Counted from the first letter of the stretch, positions 33,749-42,967 are shown. The stretch is DNA of 47,270 nt from an uncultured Prevotellaceae bacterium (GCA_900316285.1 ONCG01000029.1:1-47270); one strand, 5' to 3'. Numbers and translations are program-made. The notes: generated from the letters alone by a model not told the origin.

Positions 33749-35257
33749 ATGGCTTATAAAAGGATAACGGCAGAAGAGGCTGCAAGCCTGATTGAAGACG
33801 GCGCTATGCTGGGCGTCTCTGGTTTCACACCAAGCGGAAATCCAAAGGGATTCTTCCGAGCTCTCTCAAAGCGGGCTGTCGCCTTGCACGAGAGTGGACA
33901 ACCGTTTCAGGTGGGACTGCTCACGGGAGCATCGTCGTGCCAGAGCGTAGAGGGCGACCTCGCAGCTGCGAAGGCCATCCGCTTTCGCGCTCCTTTCTCT
34001 ACCAACAAGGACTTCCGCATCCACACCAACCTGGGCGAAATCGACTACGAGGATATGCACTTGGGACATGTGGCCGAGCGCCTGCGTCACGGCTTCTACG
34101 GAAAGGTGGACTGGGCCATTGTCGAGGTTTCCGACCTCATCGAGGGGCAGGACATCTGCAAGGCATTCCTCACGTCGGCAGGAGGCATCACGGCAACGGT
34201 GGTGAGGCTGGCACGCCACATCATCATCGAACACAACACCTATCATAATCCCAACGCGCGACGCCTGCACGACACCTACGAGCCCACAGAGTGCGGCTTT
34301 GGACGCATGCCCATCCCCATCATCGCCCCTTACGACCGTGTGGGTGACGACTTCGTTGCCATCGAGGCCTGGAAGATTGCGGGCGTCATCGAGACTTGCA
34401 TCCCCGAGGAGGCGCGGTCGTTCAACGAACCCGATGCTGCTACAGCACAAATCGGTCAGAACGTAGCACAGCTGCTGGCAGGCGACATCCGTTCCGGGCG
34501 CATCCCGCCACAGTTCCTGCCCATTCAGAGTGGTGTGGGTGCAACGGGCAATGCCGTTTTCAAAGCGCTGGCAGCGAGCCCACTCATCCCTCGTTTCCAC
34601 GTTTATAGCGAGGTAGTTCAGGATGCCGCCATCCACTACATGCTCGAAGGAAAAATCATCAACGCGTCGGCAACGGCGATGACGGTCACCAACGAACACC
34701 TGAAGATGGTGTACGACAACATAGACTACTTCTCGAAACATCTCACACTGCGACAGAGCGAGATTGCCAACTCGCCAGAGGTGATTCGCCGACTAGGTGT
34801 CATCGCAGTGAACACGGCCCTGGAGTGCGACATCTATGGCAACGAGAACTCCAGCCATGTGTGTGGATCGAGCCTGATGAACGGTATCGGCGGGTCGTGC
34901 GACTACGAGCGCAACGGCTATCTCTCCATCTTCACCACGCCTTCCACAGCCAAGGGCGGCGCCATTTCTGCCATCGTGCCGATGTGCTGCCACGTAGACT
35001 CCACCGAGCACGACGTCGACGTCATCGTCACTGAGCAAGGCATTGCCGACCTGCGTGGCAAAGGTCCTATGCGTCGGGCAGAGGAGATCATCGAGCATTG
35101 CGCCCATCCCGACTACCGCCCGCTGCTACGCGACTATCTGCACCGCGTTGCACCACGCGGCCACGAGCCACAGTCGATGCGTGCCGCTCTCGCCTTCCAC
35201 GACACCTATCTACGCAAGGGCGACATGCGACTCACCGACTTCAGTGAGTATCTATAA
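33749..35257 (+). CDS. Acetyl-CoA hydrolase/transferase (succinate/acetate CoA transferase type)
   Basis: This class I CoA transferase of 502 aa probably exchanges CoA between succinyl-CoA (or propionyl-CoA) and acetate in the succinate-propionate fermentation of Bacteroidota. The catalytic Glu288 is in HVYSEVVQD. The glycine-rich oxyanion loop SGVGATGNAV and the C-terminal CoA-pocket region SSHVCGSSLMNGIGG are present. Both alpha/beta halves are complete. It ends eight bases before the M16 protease start, so the two genes form an operon although their functions are not obviously linked. Confidence 0.93.
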   Translation: MAYKRITAEEAASLIEDGAMLGVSGFTPSGNPKGFFRALSKRAVALHESGQPFQVGLLTGASSCQSVEGDLAAAKAIRFRAPFSTNKDFRIHTNLGEIDYEDMHLGHVAERLRHGFYGKVDWAIVEVSDLIEGQDICKAFLTSAGGITATVVRLARHIIIEHNTYHNPNARRLHDTYEPTECGFGRMPIPIIAPYDRVGDDFVAIEAWKIAGVIETCIPEEARSFNEPDAATAQIGQNVAQLLAGDIRSGRIPPQFLPIQSGVGATGNAVFKALAASPLIPRFHVYSEVVQDAAIHYMLEGKIINASATAMTVTNEHLKMVYDNIDYFSKHLTLRQSEIANSPEVIRRLGVIAVNTALECDIYGNENSSHVCGSSLMNGIGGSCDYERNGYLSIFTTPSTAKGGAISAIVPMCCHVDSTEHDVDVIVTEQGIADLRGKGPMRRAEEIIEHCAHPDYRPLLRDYLHRVAPRGHEPQSMRAALAFHDTYLRKGDMRLTDFSEYL

Positions 35258-35264
35258 GAATACT

Positions 35265-36533
35265 ATGACCTACAATACTATTACGCTCCCCAACGGGTTG
35301 CGCATCATCCACCATCCCGACGCCTCACGCGTTCTCTATTGCGGCTATCAGATTGCAGCCGGCACTCGCAACGAGCTGCCGGGCGAAGAAGGACTTGCCC
35401 ACTTCTGCGAACACATGACCTTCAAGGGCACCCATCACCGCTCGGCCATGCAGATTATCAACCACCTGGAGCGCGTGGGAGGCGATCTCAATGCTTTCAC
35501 GACAAAGGAGGCGACGACCTATTATGCTGCCATCCTCAACGAGCATGTAGGGCGGGCCGTCGACCTGCTCACCGACATCGTGTTCAGCAGCGAATACCCT
35601 GAAACTGAACTCGAACGTGAGAAAACGGTGGTCTGCGAGGAGATAGAAAGCTATAACGACACGCCGTCGGAGCTCATCTTCGACGAGTTCGAAAACATGC
35701 TCTTCCAAGGGCATCCGCTCGGACATAACATTCTTGGCACCGAAGAGCGTGTGCGCTCCTTCACGCAGGCCGACCTGCAGCGGTTTGCCCGCCGTTGGTA
35801 TCGCACCGACAACGCCATCTTCTTTGCCTATGGCGACATCAGTTTTCCACGATTGGTGAAATTGTTGGAAAAAGCTACTGATTCTGTTTCCTTCTCCTCA
35901 AATATTCAAGAAGGGCAGAAGCACGAAACAAGCGCAGACAACACTCTTTGCACTTCGGCCTCCCTCCCATCGGGGGAGAATCAGAGTAGAATCACCACTC
36001 TCCACATGGACACCCATCAGGCTCATGTGATGACGGGTTGTCGCGCCTACCCCATCGATGACCCAAGGCGCATGGCGCTCTACATCATGAACAACATCCT
36101 CGGTGGACCGGGCATGAATGCACGCCTCAACATCGCCTTGCGCGAAAGACATGGACTGGTTTACACCGTAGAGAGCACCCTCGTCAACTATGGCGACACA
36201 GGCACATGGGGTATCTACTTCGGTTGCGATCATGCCGACGTGCAACGCTGCCTGCGACTGGTGCGACGCGAGCTTGATCGTCTGATGCGAGCACCGCTGA
36301 CAACTCTGCAACTCAATGCTGCCAAACGACAACTGAAAGGACAGATAGGTGTAGCCACCGACAATCGCGAACAATTCGCCCTCGACTTCGGCAAGAGTTT
36401 CCTACACTATGGACGTGAGAAAGACATCGAGCGCCTTTTCCAGCAGATTGACATCGTTTCGCCCGAGCAAATTCATGCCGTCGCCAACGACCTATTCGCT
36501 GCCGACCATTTGTCCACGATTGTTATAGAGTAG
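35265..36533 (+). CDS. M16-family zinc metallopeptidase
   Basis: This 422-aa peptidase has the inverted zinc motif HFCEH (about residues 46-50) and the distal Glu in VVCEEIESYND, so the active-site half is intact. The C-terminal half carries the conserved RxxxxY-type region (LRERHGLVYTVESTLVNYGD). It probably degrades peptides in the cytoplasm, as no signal peptide is seen. I choose ATG at 35265 (MTYNTITLPNGLR); the frame is open further upstream only inside the CoA transferase gene. A low-complexity stretch of about 35 residues (near 208-243) separates the two halves and reads like an inserted spacer. Confidence 0.92.
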   Translation: MTYNTITLPNGLRIIHHPDASRVLYCGYQIAAGTRNELPGEEGLAHFCEHMTFKGTHHRSAMQIINHLERVGGDLNAFTTKEATTYYAAILNEHVGRAVDLLTDIVFSSEYPETELEREKTVVCEEIESYNDTPSELIFDEFENMLFQGHPLGHNILGTEERVRSFTQADLQRFARRWYRTDNAIFFAYGDISFPRLVKLLEKATDSVSFSSNIQEGQKHETSADNTLCTSASLPSGENQSRITTLHMDTHQAHVMTGCRAYPIDDPRRMALYIMNNILGGPGMNARLNIALRERHGLVYTVESTLVNYGDTGTWGIYFGCDHADVQRCLRLVRRELDRLMRAPLTTLQLNAAKRQLKGQIGVATDNREQFALDFGKSFLHYGREKDIERLFQQIDIVSPEQIHAVANDLFAADHLSTIVIE

Positions 36534-36609
36534 AAAAGCCCGATGACTCCAATTGTTTTGTTTCAGATTGTGGTTCGTTCCTAATTACGTTAGAAGTGAA
36601 CATTCAGAT

Positions 36610-37956
36610 TTACTTATTAGAGGAATCTATGAACTTTCTGAAAACAAACATCTCGTCGTCTTCGCTCCAGTTCTCCTCAAGATCGTCGGGAACGGCAGGG
36701 CCATGATGATATTTATTCCAGAATTCTACGATGTGGAAGCCCAGACGGTTTACATAGAAATGAATGTTGCGCTTCTCGAAATAGGGAGTGATGGTTTCCC
36801 ATATGCGGATTTCAGGGTGCATGGCTTCTACGGCCTTCCATGCCGCTTGGCCGATGCCCTTGCTATGTACCTCCGGATTGACGAACAGGATTTCCAGTTC
36901 GCCTTTCGCATGCTGCTGGTCAATCTGAAGTATCAGACCGCCAACCACATTTCCGTTACAGACGATGCGATAGGTTTCAGCCCGTTCTCCGTTCATACAA
37001 CGCTCGATGGTCTTCCTTGAAATGACCTCTTCGCCTTCTTCCATGCGGTCATCGCGCATGCCAAACGCGGTTTGTGCTCCATACTTGAATGCCCGTTGGT
37101 TGTCGAGGATAAACTGTTCTTGATCGTCTGGAGTGACTGGAACTAAGCTGATGTTATCTGTCATATTGTAAATGGTTGTTCCGCATGAAAAAGGATGTAT
37201 CTTATCACCCATCACGCCTTGCAGGATGGTAAATACAGCATCACCCGTGCAATGGCTGGTGTAGAACTGTGTCTGCGGATAGGTGTCCGCCAGCCTGTGA
37301 GAAAGTTCTTCAAGTTTGGTTTCGCTCTCATGATTGTCGAGCAGATGGAATCCTCCGACAACTGTACTAACCGGGAACGGACAGGCAGCAAGGATGTTTT
37401 CCAACCCGCTGTGAGCACATCCCGTGAACAACAGACCATTTGTATACAAAGCCAACTCGTGTCGGAAATCATCTTGAATGTACTGTCCCTGCCTATTTTG
37501 GACGAAAAGATGCCGGTTTCCTTCAGGCATCGGATGAATCTGAGGTATGTGTGCTATGATATAGATGTCATCGCCAATGCTTCCGCTATGCTCAATCGGC
37601 AGCAATCGCTCTCGGGGAATCTCTGGCCAAGCAGTTGTTATGCTATGCAGATGCCCTCGTTTTGAGAAGAACCTTCCGCTGATGGCCTCGAGTGAGACTA
37701 TGACTTTTGCCTTCTTGTTGATAGCCATGAAATGCTTCAAGCCTCCGGCATGGTCACTATGCCCATGGGAGATAAAAACATAGTCTACGGTGCTGAGGTA
37801 AATTCCTAACCGCTCCGCGTTACGGATGAACACATCACTAGCTCCTGTATCGAGCAAGATGTTATGCTCCTCCGTTTCGAGAAGGATAGACAGCCCATGC
37901 TCCGTTTCGAAAGCAGGGTTGTTAGTCCTGTTATCTGATAATACTGTCCATCTCAT
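36610..37956 (-). CDS. Fusion of metallo-beta-lactamase-fold hydrolase and GNAT acetyltransferase
   Basis: Residues 1 to ~265 form an MBL-fold hydrolase with the metal motif HGHSDHAGG (64-72), further His residues in GCAHSGLEN and GGFHLL, and a C-terminal SHCTGDA. This resembles the dihydropterin-ribofuranosyl-aminobenzene phosphate synthase-type branch. Residues ~275-445 form a GNAT N-acetyltransferase with the acetyl-CoA loop VNPEVHSKGIGQAAWKA and a late aromatic strand NIHFYVNRLGFHIVEFWN. The 448-aa frame is continuous and each domain looks complete, so it is a genuine fusion. The substrate is unknown. It is the third gene of an operon behind an SDR (30-base gap) and an XAT acetyltransferase. 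Confidence 0.88.
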   Translation of the reverse strand: MRWTVLSDNRTNNPAFETEHGLSILLETEEHNILLDTGASDVFIRNAERLGIYLSTVDYVFISHGHSDHAGGLKHFMAINKKAKVIVSLEAISGRFFSKRGHLHSITTAWPEIPRERLLPIEHSGSIGDDIYIIAHIPQIHPMPEGNRHLFVQNRQGQYIQDDFRHELALYTNGLLFTGCAHSGLENILAACPFPVSTVVGGFHLLDNHESETKLEELSHRLADTYPQTQFYTSHCTGDAVFTILQGVMGDKIHPFSCGTTIYNMTDNISLVPVTPDDQEQFILDNQRAFKYGAQTAFGMRDDRMEEGEEVISRKTIERCMNGERAETYRIVCNGNVVGGLILQIDQQHAKGELEILFVNPEVHSKGIGQAAWKAVEAMHPEIRIWETITPYFEKRNIHFYVNRLGFHIVEFWNKYHHGPAVPDDLEENWSEDDEMFVFRKFIDSSNK

Positions 37957-37986
37957 ACACGTCTATCTGTTAAAACACCAATTCTT

Positions 37987-38691
37987 TCAGTTTAGTGTCC
38001 AGCCATTGTCGCCATGATAAATCATTTGGCGAGTCATGCCTCCATCGACGCAAATATTCTCGCCCGTTATGAAGCCTGCCTTGTCGGAGCAGAGATATAA
38101 CACCATGTTGGCGATGTCCATGGGATTGCCCACACGTCCTGCTGGTTGCTGAATGGCATCGGGGCCTTCATAGACGGTGTAGGCGGTATCAATCCATCCA
38201 GGCGAAATGGAGTTAACACGTACCTTACCTGCAAGACTGACCGCCAATGCATGAGTCAGTGCGGCAATACCACCCTTTGCTGCTGTATAACTCTCCGTCT
38301 GCGGCTGGCTCATGCGGTCGCGTGAAGAAGAGATATTAACGATGGCAGCTCCCTCGGCGAAATACGGAGCGAAGAGTTTGGTGAGATAGAACGGAGCTGC
38401 CACGCCCACACTCAGGGCATATTGGAACTCCTCGTAGCTGCACTCGACGATACCTTTCATCAGCGGAAGGGCATTGTTGATGAGGAAGTCCACATGACCA
38501 TATTTCCCAATAACCTCTTGGGCAAAACGTTCCAACACAGACTTGTCGGATATGTCACCGACGAAGTGCTCTCCTTCCTGCTTATCAATGATGCAGACCT
38601 GTGCTCCAGCCTTCAGAAACTCTTCGGCGATGCATCGTCCGATGCCTTGTGCACCACCAGTCACGATGGCTACTTTATCCTTGAAATCCAT
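37987..38691 (-). CDS. Short-chain dehydrogenase/reductase
   Basis: The 234-aa classical SDR has the dinucleotide motif TGGAQGIG (11-18), the NNA motif in FLINNALPL, the catalytic Ser in VNISSSRDR, and Tyr135-x3-Lys139 in SYTAAKGG. The C-terminal PG region (SPGWIDTAYTVYEGP) and a VCVDGG-like end (ICVDGGMTRQM) are complete. The Asp after the second strand (IIDKQEG) favours NAD(H). The substrate is unknown. It is the middle gene of the XAT-SDR-MBL/GNAT operon. Confidence 0.92.
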   Translation of the reverse strand: MDFKDKVAIVTGGAQGIGRCIAEEFLKAGAQVCIIDKQEGEHFVGDISDKSVLERFAQEVIGKYGHVDFLINNALPLMKGIVECSYEEFQYALSVGVAAPFYLTKLFAPYFAEGAAIVNISSSRDRMSQPQTESYTAAKGGIAALTHALAVSLAGKVRVNSISPGWIDTAYTVYEGPDAIQQPAGRVGNPMDIANMVLYLCSDKAGFITGENICVDGGMTRQMIYHGDNGWTLN

Positions 38692-38718
38692 ATCTATATC
38701 TATTCGCTTAATTGGAAT

Positions 38719-39366
38719 TTACATGTCTATTTTCTTTATCAACGTCAAATCTCCTCCGGACAAGGCCTCAAAGTTGGCCTCAATCTTCTCTATGTCCCAG
38801 TCCCACCACTTTAGTTCCAAAAGATAATTGATGAACTCATCGTCAAAGCGTTTTCTGACAACACGGCAGGGATTGCCAACGGCAATAGCATATGGAGGAA
38901 TGTCTGAAGCAACCACAGAGTTGGCACCGATAATGGCTCCATCACCGATATGAACACCTGGCATAATAGTTACATGCTGGCCAATCCAGACGTCATTACC
39001 CACAACGGTATCGCCCTTCAGAGGCAATTCGTCTTTCACTGGAGCAATGGCACTGCCCCAATCACCGCCAATGACGTAAAACGGATAGGTCGTCACGCCA
39101 TCCATCCTATGGTTGGCTCCATTCATGACAAACTCCACTCCCTTCGCGATTGCGCAGAACTTGCCAATGATCAGTCGGTCACCGATGAAATCATAGAAAT
39201 GAGTGACATGCTTCTCGAATTGGTCTGCACCATCTACATCATCGTAGTAGGTGTAATCACCTATGATAATACACGGGTTCTTCACCACGTTTTTAATGAA
39301 ACAGAGGCTTGGAATCTTAGGATTAGGAAAAGCCTCATTGGGATTGGGTCTGGTTTTTATTTCCAT
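38719..39366 (-). CDS. CatB/Vat-type xenobiotic acyltransferase (XAT family)
   Basis: This 215-aa trimeric left-handed beta-helix acetyltransferase has many hexapeptide repeats (for example VVGNDVWIGQHVTIMPGVHI and IGDGAIIGANSVVASD). The XAT-type catalytic His86 lies in MNGANHRMDG, and the family's N-terminal (NPNEAFPNP) and C-terminal (WWDWDIEKI) signatures are present. The family includes streptogramin A and chloramphenicol acetyltransferases, but most chromosomal members have unknown acceptors. Being chromosomal, in an operon with metabolic-type genes and with no nearby transposase, it is not evidence of resistance by itself. It is first in the operon, with a consensus promoter. Confidence 0.9.
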   Translation of the reverse strand: MEIKTRPNPNEAFPNPKIPSLCFIKNVVKNPCIIIGDYTYYDDVDGADQFEKHVTHFYDFIGDRLIIGKFCAIAKGVEFVMNGANHRMDGVTTYPFYVIGGDWGSAIAPVKDELPLKGDTVVGNDVWIGQHVTIMPGVHIGDGAIIGANSVVASDIPPYAIAVGNPCRVVRKRFDDEFINYLLELKWWDWDIEKIEANFEALSGGDLTLIKKIDM

Positions 39367-39396
39367 AAATTCCTATTTATCTTCTACATATCTTTG

Positions 39397-39428
39397 CAAA
39401 AATAAATAAAAATCTCAAATCATGCAAA
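39397..39428 (-). promoter_or_regulatory. Consensus promoter of the XAT-SDR-MBL/GNAT operon
   Basis: The minus strand reads TTTG (39425-39428), 20 bases, then TATTTTTG (39397-39404), a full match to the Bacteroidota housekeeping promoter. The XAT start is 31 bases downstream. Confidence 0.8.
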
Positions 39429-39464
39429 TTTGAGGGGATAAACTAAGTTAAGAATGGCTAATTA

Positions 39465-39496
39465 TTTGCTTATATCCTTGATTCTTTTTATATTTG
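39465..39496 (+). promoter_or_regulatory. Consensus promoter of the C39-like protease gene
   Basis: TTTG (39465-39468), 20 bases, then TATATTTG (39489-39496) is a textbook match. It is divergent to the XAT operon promoter, with 36 bases between the two -33 boxes. Confidence 0.85.
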
Positions 39497-39520
39497 CAGC
39501 AGGAATATATTTTTGAGGAA

Positions 39521-40240
39521 ATGAAGTTGAAATCAATAGTTAAGACCTTGTTGGTCGTAGGGATGCTCTCGTGGGTGACAGTCGGCTCCGCACAGAATCA
39601 GGAAGGACTGCCTGGCAATCAGGGCAATTCGTTAAGCAAACTGATGGCGATGCTCGGCAAGATGACCGACGAGCAGAAGGCGTATGCCCGTGCTAACTGG
39701 CTGGTAGCACCGGAGGCTTATGCCAGCCGGCACGACCATCCGTCGTCGTACATCATATCTCCAAACCCGACTCCCGACACACAGAAGACCTGTGAATGTT
39801 CGGGATGCTCCAGTGCCTACCTGTTGCGTTTCTACGGCGAGAGCGTCAACGGAGTGGAATTGTTCAACCAGCCGACCTTTCCCTGTAAACACAGCGAGGG
39901 CGCCTACCCCAAATGCTTCAAGGTACTATTTGAGGAACAACTGGGCAACTACACAACGGAGTATTACACGGGCACTACCGACGACCTGAAAGACGCCGTC
40001 AGCAAGGGAACGCCCGTCATCGTATTGCTTTTCAACGGGAAAACCCTGCATTATGTGCCTGTGGTGGGCTACGACGAGGAACACTTCTTCATCCAGGATT
40101 CAGTTGATGAGTATCGGAATGTGGACGACTGTGATGATTTCAACCGGTCGGTGGAGATTCCTGTGTTCGACAATATGTGGAACATCCCCATTGAATCTTG
40201 TCAGCGACTGTTTGTGATTGTGGGAAAGAATAAGGGATAG
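39521..40240 (+). CDS. Exported C39-like cysteine peptidase
   Basis: The 239-aa protein has a signal peptide (MKLKSIVKTLLVVGMLSWVT, cleavage after GSAQ). A papain-like peptidase C39-type core follows, with a nucleophile Cys in CECSGCSSAYLLRFYG (91-106), His177 in TLHYVPVVGY and Asp193 in FFIQDS. A proline-rich, helical pro-region (about 25-88) precedes it. Unlike ABC-transporter C39 domains it is free-standing, so it is probably a periplasmic or secreted protease or inactive relative. I choose ATG at 39521, preceded by GAGGAA; the earlier in-frame TTG lies inside the promoter. Confidence 0.8.
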   Translation: MKLKSIVKTLLVVGMLSWVTVGSAQNQEGLPGNQGNSLSKLMAMLGKMTDEQKAYARANWLVAPEAYASRHDHPSSYIISPNPTPDTQKTCECSGCSSAYLLRFYGESVNGVELFNQPTFPCKHSEGAYPKCFKVLFEEQLGNYTTEYYTGTTDDLKDAVSKGTPVIVLLFNGKTLHYVPVVGYDEEHFFIQDSVDEYRNVDDCDDFNRSVEIPVFDNMWNIPIESCQRLFVIVGKNKG

Positions 40241-40323
40241 TTTTGCGGGCAAATGACTTATTGTTATCAAAAAAAACTTTGCTAGATTAAACTTTTTCCC
40301 TATCTGTGAGTCTAATCAAATGT

Positions 40324-42948
40324 ATGAACCGGTTTTTCATTTCATTGCTGCTGTGCATGTGTGCACTGGCAGCATCAGCACAAGGACTAATAAAAGGTAA
40401 AGTACTAGACAGACAGACCAGCGAGCCATTGGGCTTCGTGGCTGTGAAAGTGTTACGCCAAGGCACCGATGCCTTGGTGCAAGGCACCGTGACCGATGAG
40501 GAAGGAAACTTCCTTGTCGATGGACTGCCCAACGGCAACTACACGCTGCAGCTGTCGTTTGTGGGCTATAAGCCTTATGAACGCAACATCCAGATCAGCG
40601 ACCGCCATCGCTCTCACCACCTGCAGGCGCTCTATCTCGCCGAGGAGGCACGACAGCTGAAGGAGGTCACCGTCACCGGCCAGCGCTCGTCGATGAAACT
40701 CGAGGTCGACCGCAAGTCGTTCGACGTGTCGCAGCTGGTCACCAATGCCGGACAGTCGGCATCGGAGGCGCTGGAGAACATCCCTTCTGTCGAGGTCGAC
40801 AACGATGGTAACGTCTCGCTGCGAGGCAATGCCAGCGTGGAAGTATGGATCAACGGCAAGGCCAGTGGACTCACCGCCGACAACCGTGCACAGATTCTGC
40901 AGCAGTTGCCCGCAGAAAGCATCGAACGCATTGAGGTCATCGACAACCCTTCGGCAAAATTCTCGGCCGAAGGCTCGGCAGGCATCATCAACATCGTGTT
41001 GAAGAAGGACCTGAAGCCAGGCTACTACGGTTCTTATCAGGTGGGTGCCAACACGCGGGGCGGTGCCAACACCAGCTTCAACATCAACTACAACTCTCCG
41101 CTCCTCGATGCATATGCCAACATTGGTTTCCGCCACCGAGAGAACAAAAGCCACAACGAGAGCGAACAGCTGTTTACGCAGACCAATCAGTTCCAGTGGT
41201 ATCGTGGCGAGACTGCCAATCGCGGCAACAACCTCTTCAGCCGTGCGGGCATCACCCTGCATGCCACGAAGAAGGACGACTTCTCGCTGTCGGGCATGAT
41301 GATGAAAGGACACAACAACAACCGCGGTCTCACGCCCTACCACTATGGTTCCCTCGACGGTAGCGAAGGCCTCAACGCCGGCACCTTCGACGGCTACGAC
41401 TTCACCACCCTCTCACCCGATCGCACGATGACACGTCTCAACCGCTCGCGCGGCGATATGCAGATGCTCTACACGGAGTTCAACTACCGACACTCCTTCA
41501 CCGACCGACACTACCTGGACTTCGTTGTCGATTTCCACCGTTGGAAGTCGGACAACGACAACTTCTATCAGGACAGCACGGTCTTCTATACTCCTACACC
41601 GCAGCCCACCCAGTACAACTACCAGTCGCGGCCCATGCACATGAACAACCGCACCTGGGAGGTGAAGCTCGACTATGAGAACCCCATCTCCGAGACCTTC
41701 CAGATGCAGGCAGGCTATCAGGCTCGCTTCTCGCATGAGAACACGCCACAGGAGTCGTTCATCGACAACCAGTACTGGGACGGTCACGCAGCCGTAGAGG
41801 ACAAACTCTACTTCAACCGTTTCATCTACGATATGGATGTGCACGCCCTCTATGCCACAGCCACGCTGAAATTCGGCAACTTTGGTGTGATGGGTGGTCT
41901 GCGTGGCGAATACTGGCGCGTCGACACTGAGAGCTACGACTGGGAACAGGAGCACGCCTCAAACTCTCAACTCTCCGCTCGACCCGCAGGGGCGCTTTCA
42001 GAGCGAAGCGGGGAAAGAACTCTCAACTCTCAACTCTCCTCTCCCATCGCCTTCAAGAAGGACTACTTCCAGCTGTTCCCGTCGGTGTTCCTCTCCTATC
42101 AGATCACCGATAACGACCAGCTGCAGCTGAACTACACGCGCCGTCTGCGCCGTCCCTGGGGTGGACAACTCAACTCCTTCCGCGACACGCGCGACGCCAC
42201 GACGGTCTCCTTCGGTAACCCCGAGCTCACACCGGAGTATAGCAACTCCTTCTCAATTAACTATCTGAAGACGTGGACCGAGCACTCGATGATGATCTCC
42301 GCCTACTACCGCCCCACGAGCGATGTCATGCAGCGCATCAACTGGCAGAACCCCACCGACGGCCTGTTCTACTCCACTTCGAAGAATGTTGCGAAGAGTC
42401 TCTCGTCGGGACTGGAGCTCACGGTGAAGAATAAGCTCTTCCGATTCCTCGACCTCACCACGTCAGCCAATGCCTACTACTATAAGCTCAATGGGTTTAC
42501 GTATAACATCGACGGACAGACCGTCACCGGCGAGGAACAGTCGCGCTTCACTTGGAACGCACGCATGATAGCATCGTTCATCCTGCCCTACGACCTCTCC
42601 ATACAGCTCACGGGCAACTACCGCTCGAAGCAGGTCATCACGCAGGGTTACCGCAAACCCGCCTATGGTCTCGACTTCGGTCTCCGCAAGCACTTCTTCG
42701 ACAAGAAGCTCATGCTCGCCATCAACTGCCGCGACGTACTCGACTCGCGCCGTTGGGAGAACATCACGGAGAGTCAGACCTTCATGCGCCATCAGCTGAA
42801 CCGTCGCCGTTCCCGCACCGTTAACTTCACGCTCACCTACAACTTCGGTAATATGAAACCGAAAATCAAGGAAGGCGAAGAGGGACAGGACCGCAACGGC
42901 GACGACAACAATGGCGGCTTCGGTAATCAAGGCGGTATGGATGAATAA
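40324..42948 (+). CDS. TonB-dependent-receptor-like outer-membrane beta-barrel protein
   Basis: The 874-aa protein has a signal peptide (ends ALAASAQ). A carboxypeptidase-regulatory-like domain follows (about 20-105, GKVLDRQTSEPLGFVAVKVL). A plug-like domain comes next (about 115-220, LENIPSVEVDNDGNVSLRGN, then VINIV-type strand GIINIVLKK), and then a large barrel (220 to end) rich in aromatic strands. This is the OMP_b-brl_3 type, not a SusC, and no SusD is adjacent. It probably imports or binds an unknown ligand. Residues ~546-572 are encoded by an inserted AACTCTC repeat cassette. I choose ATG at 40324 (MNRFFIS), as the upstream in-frame GTG has no signal features. Confidence 0.9.
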   Translation: MNRFFISLLLCMCALAASAQGLIKGKVLDRQTSEPLGFVAVKVLRQGTDALVQGTVTDEEGNFLVDGLPNGNYTLQLSFVGYKPYERNIQISDRHRSHHLQALYLAEEARQLKEVTVTGQRSSMKLEVDRKSFDVSQLVTNAGQSASEALENIPSVEVDNDGNVSLRGNASVEVWINGKASGLTADNRAQILQQLPAESIERIEVIDNPSAKFSAEGSAGIINIVLKKDLKPGYYGSYQVGANTRGGANTSFNINYNSPLLDAYANIGFRHRENKSHNESEQLFTQTNQFQWYRGETANRGNNLFSRAGITLHATKKDDFSLSGMMMKGHNNNRGLTPYHYGSLDGSEGLNAGTFDGYDFTTLSPDRTMTRLNRSRGDMQMLYTEFNYRHSFTDRHYLDFVVDFHRWKSDNDNFYQDSTVFYTPTPQPTQYNYQSRPMHMNNRTWEVKLDYENPISETFQMQAGYQARFSHENTPQESFIDNQYWDGHAAVEDKLYFNRFIYDMDVHALYATATLKFGNFGVMGGLRGEYWRVDTESYDWEQEHASNSQLSARPAGALSERSGERTLNSQLSSPIAFKKDYFQLFPSVFLSYQITDNDQLQLNYTRRLRRPWGGQLNSFRDTRDATTVSFGNPELTPEYSNSFSINYLKTWTEHSMMISAYYRPTSDVMQRINWQNPTDGLFYSTSKNVAKSLSSGLELTVKNKLFRFLDLTTSANAYYYKLNGFTYNIDGQTVTGEEQSRFTWNARMIASFILPYDLSIQLTGNYRSKQVITQGYRKPAYGLDFGLRKHFFDKKLMLAINCRDVLDSRRWENITESQTFMRHQLNRRRSRTVNFTLTYNFGNMKPKIKEGEEGQDRNGDDNNGGFGNQGGMDE
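41962..42038. repeat. AACTCTC repeat cassette with mini-hairpins inside the barrel gene
   Basis: AACTCTC is repeated twice at 41962-41975 and three times at 42018-42038. Between them lie CCC-GCA-GGG (41983-41991) and GC-GAA-GC (42003-42009), and CGCTC/GAGCG can also pair. The frame is kept and encodes a Ser/Arg-rich loop (NSQLSARPAGALSERSG). Such sequence is otherwise typical of spacers here. Confidence 0.85.
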
Positions 42949-42967
42949 ATCCCGAGTATTTTATTTA

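Noticed and set aside
38719-39366. Acquired streptogramin or chloramphenicol resistance gene
   Set aside because: Only family membership is visible. The gene has chromosomal-type context and no mobile signatures.
40324-42948. SusC of a polysaccharide utilisation locus
   Set aside because: No SusD gene is next to it, and the barrel is the shorter OMP_b-brl_3 type. The GH3 gene is 23 kb away.
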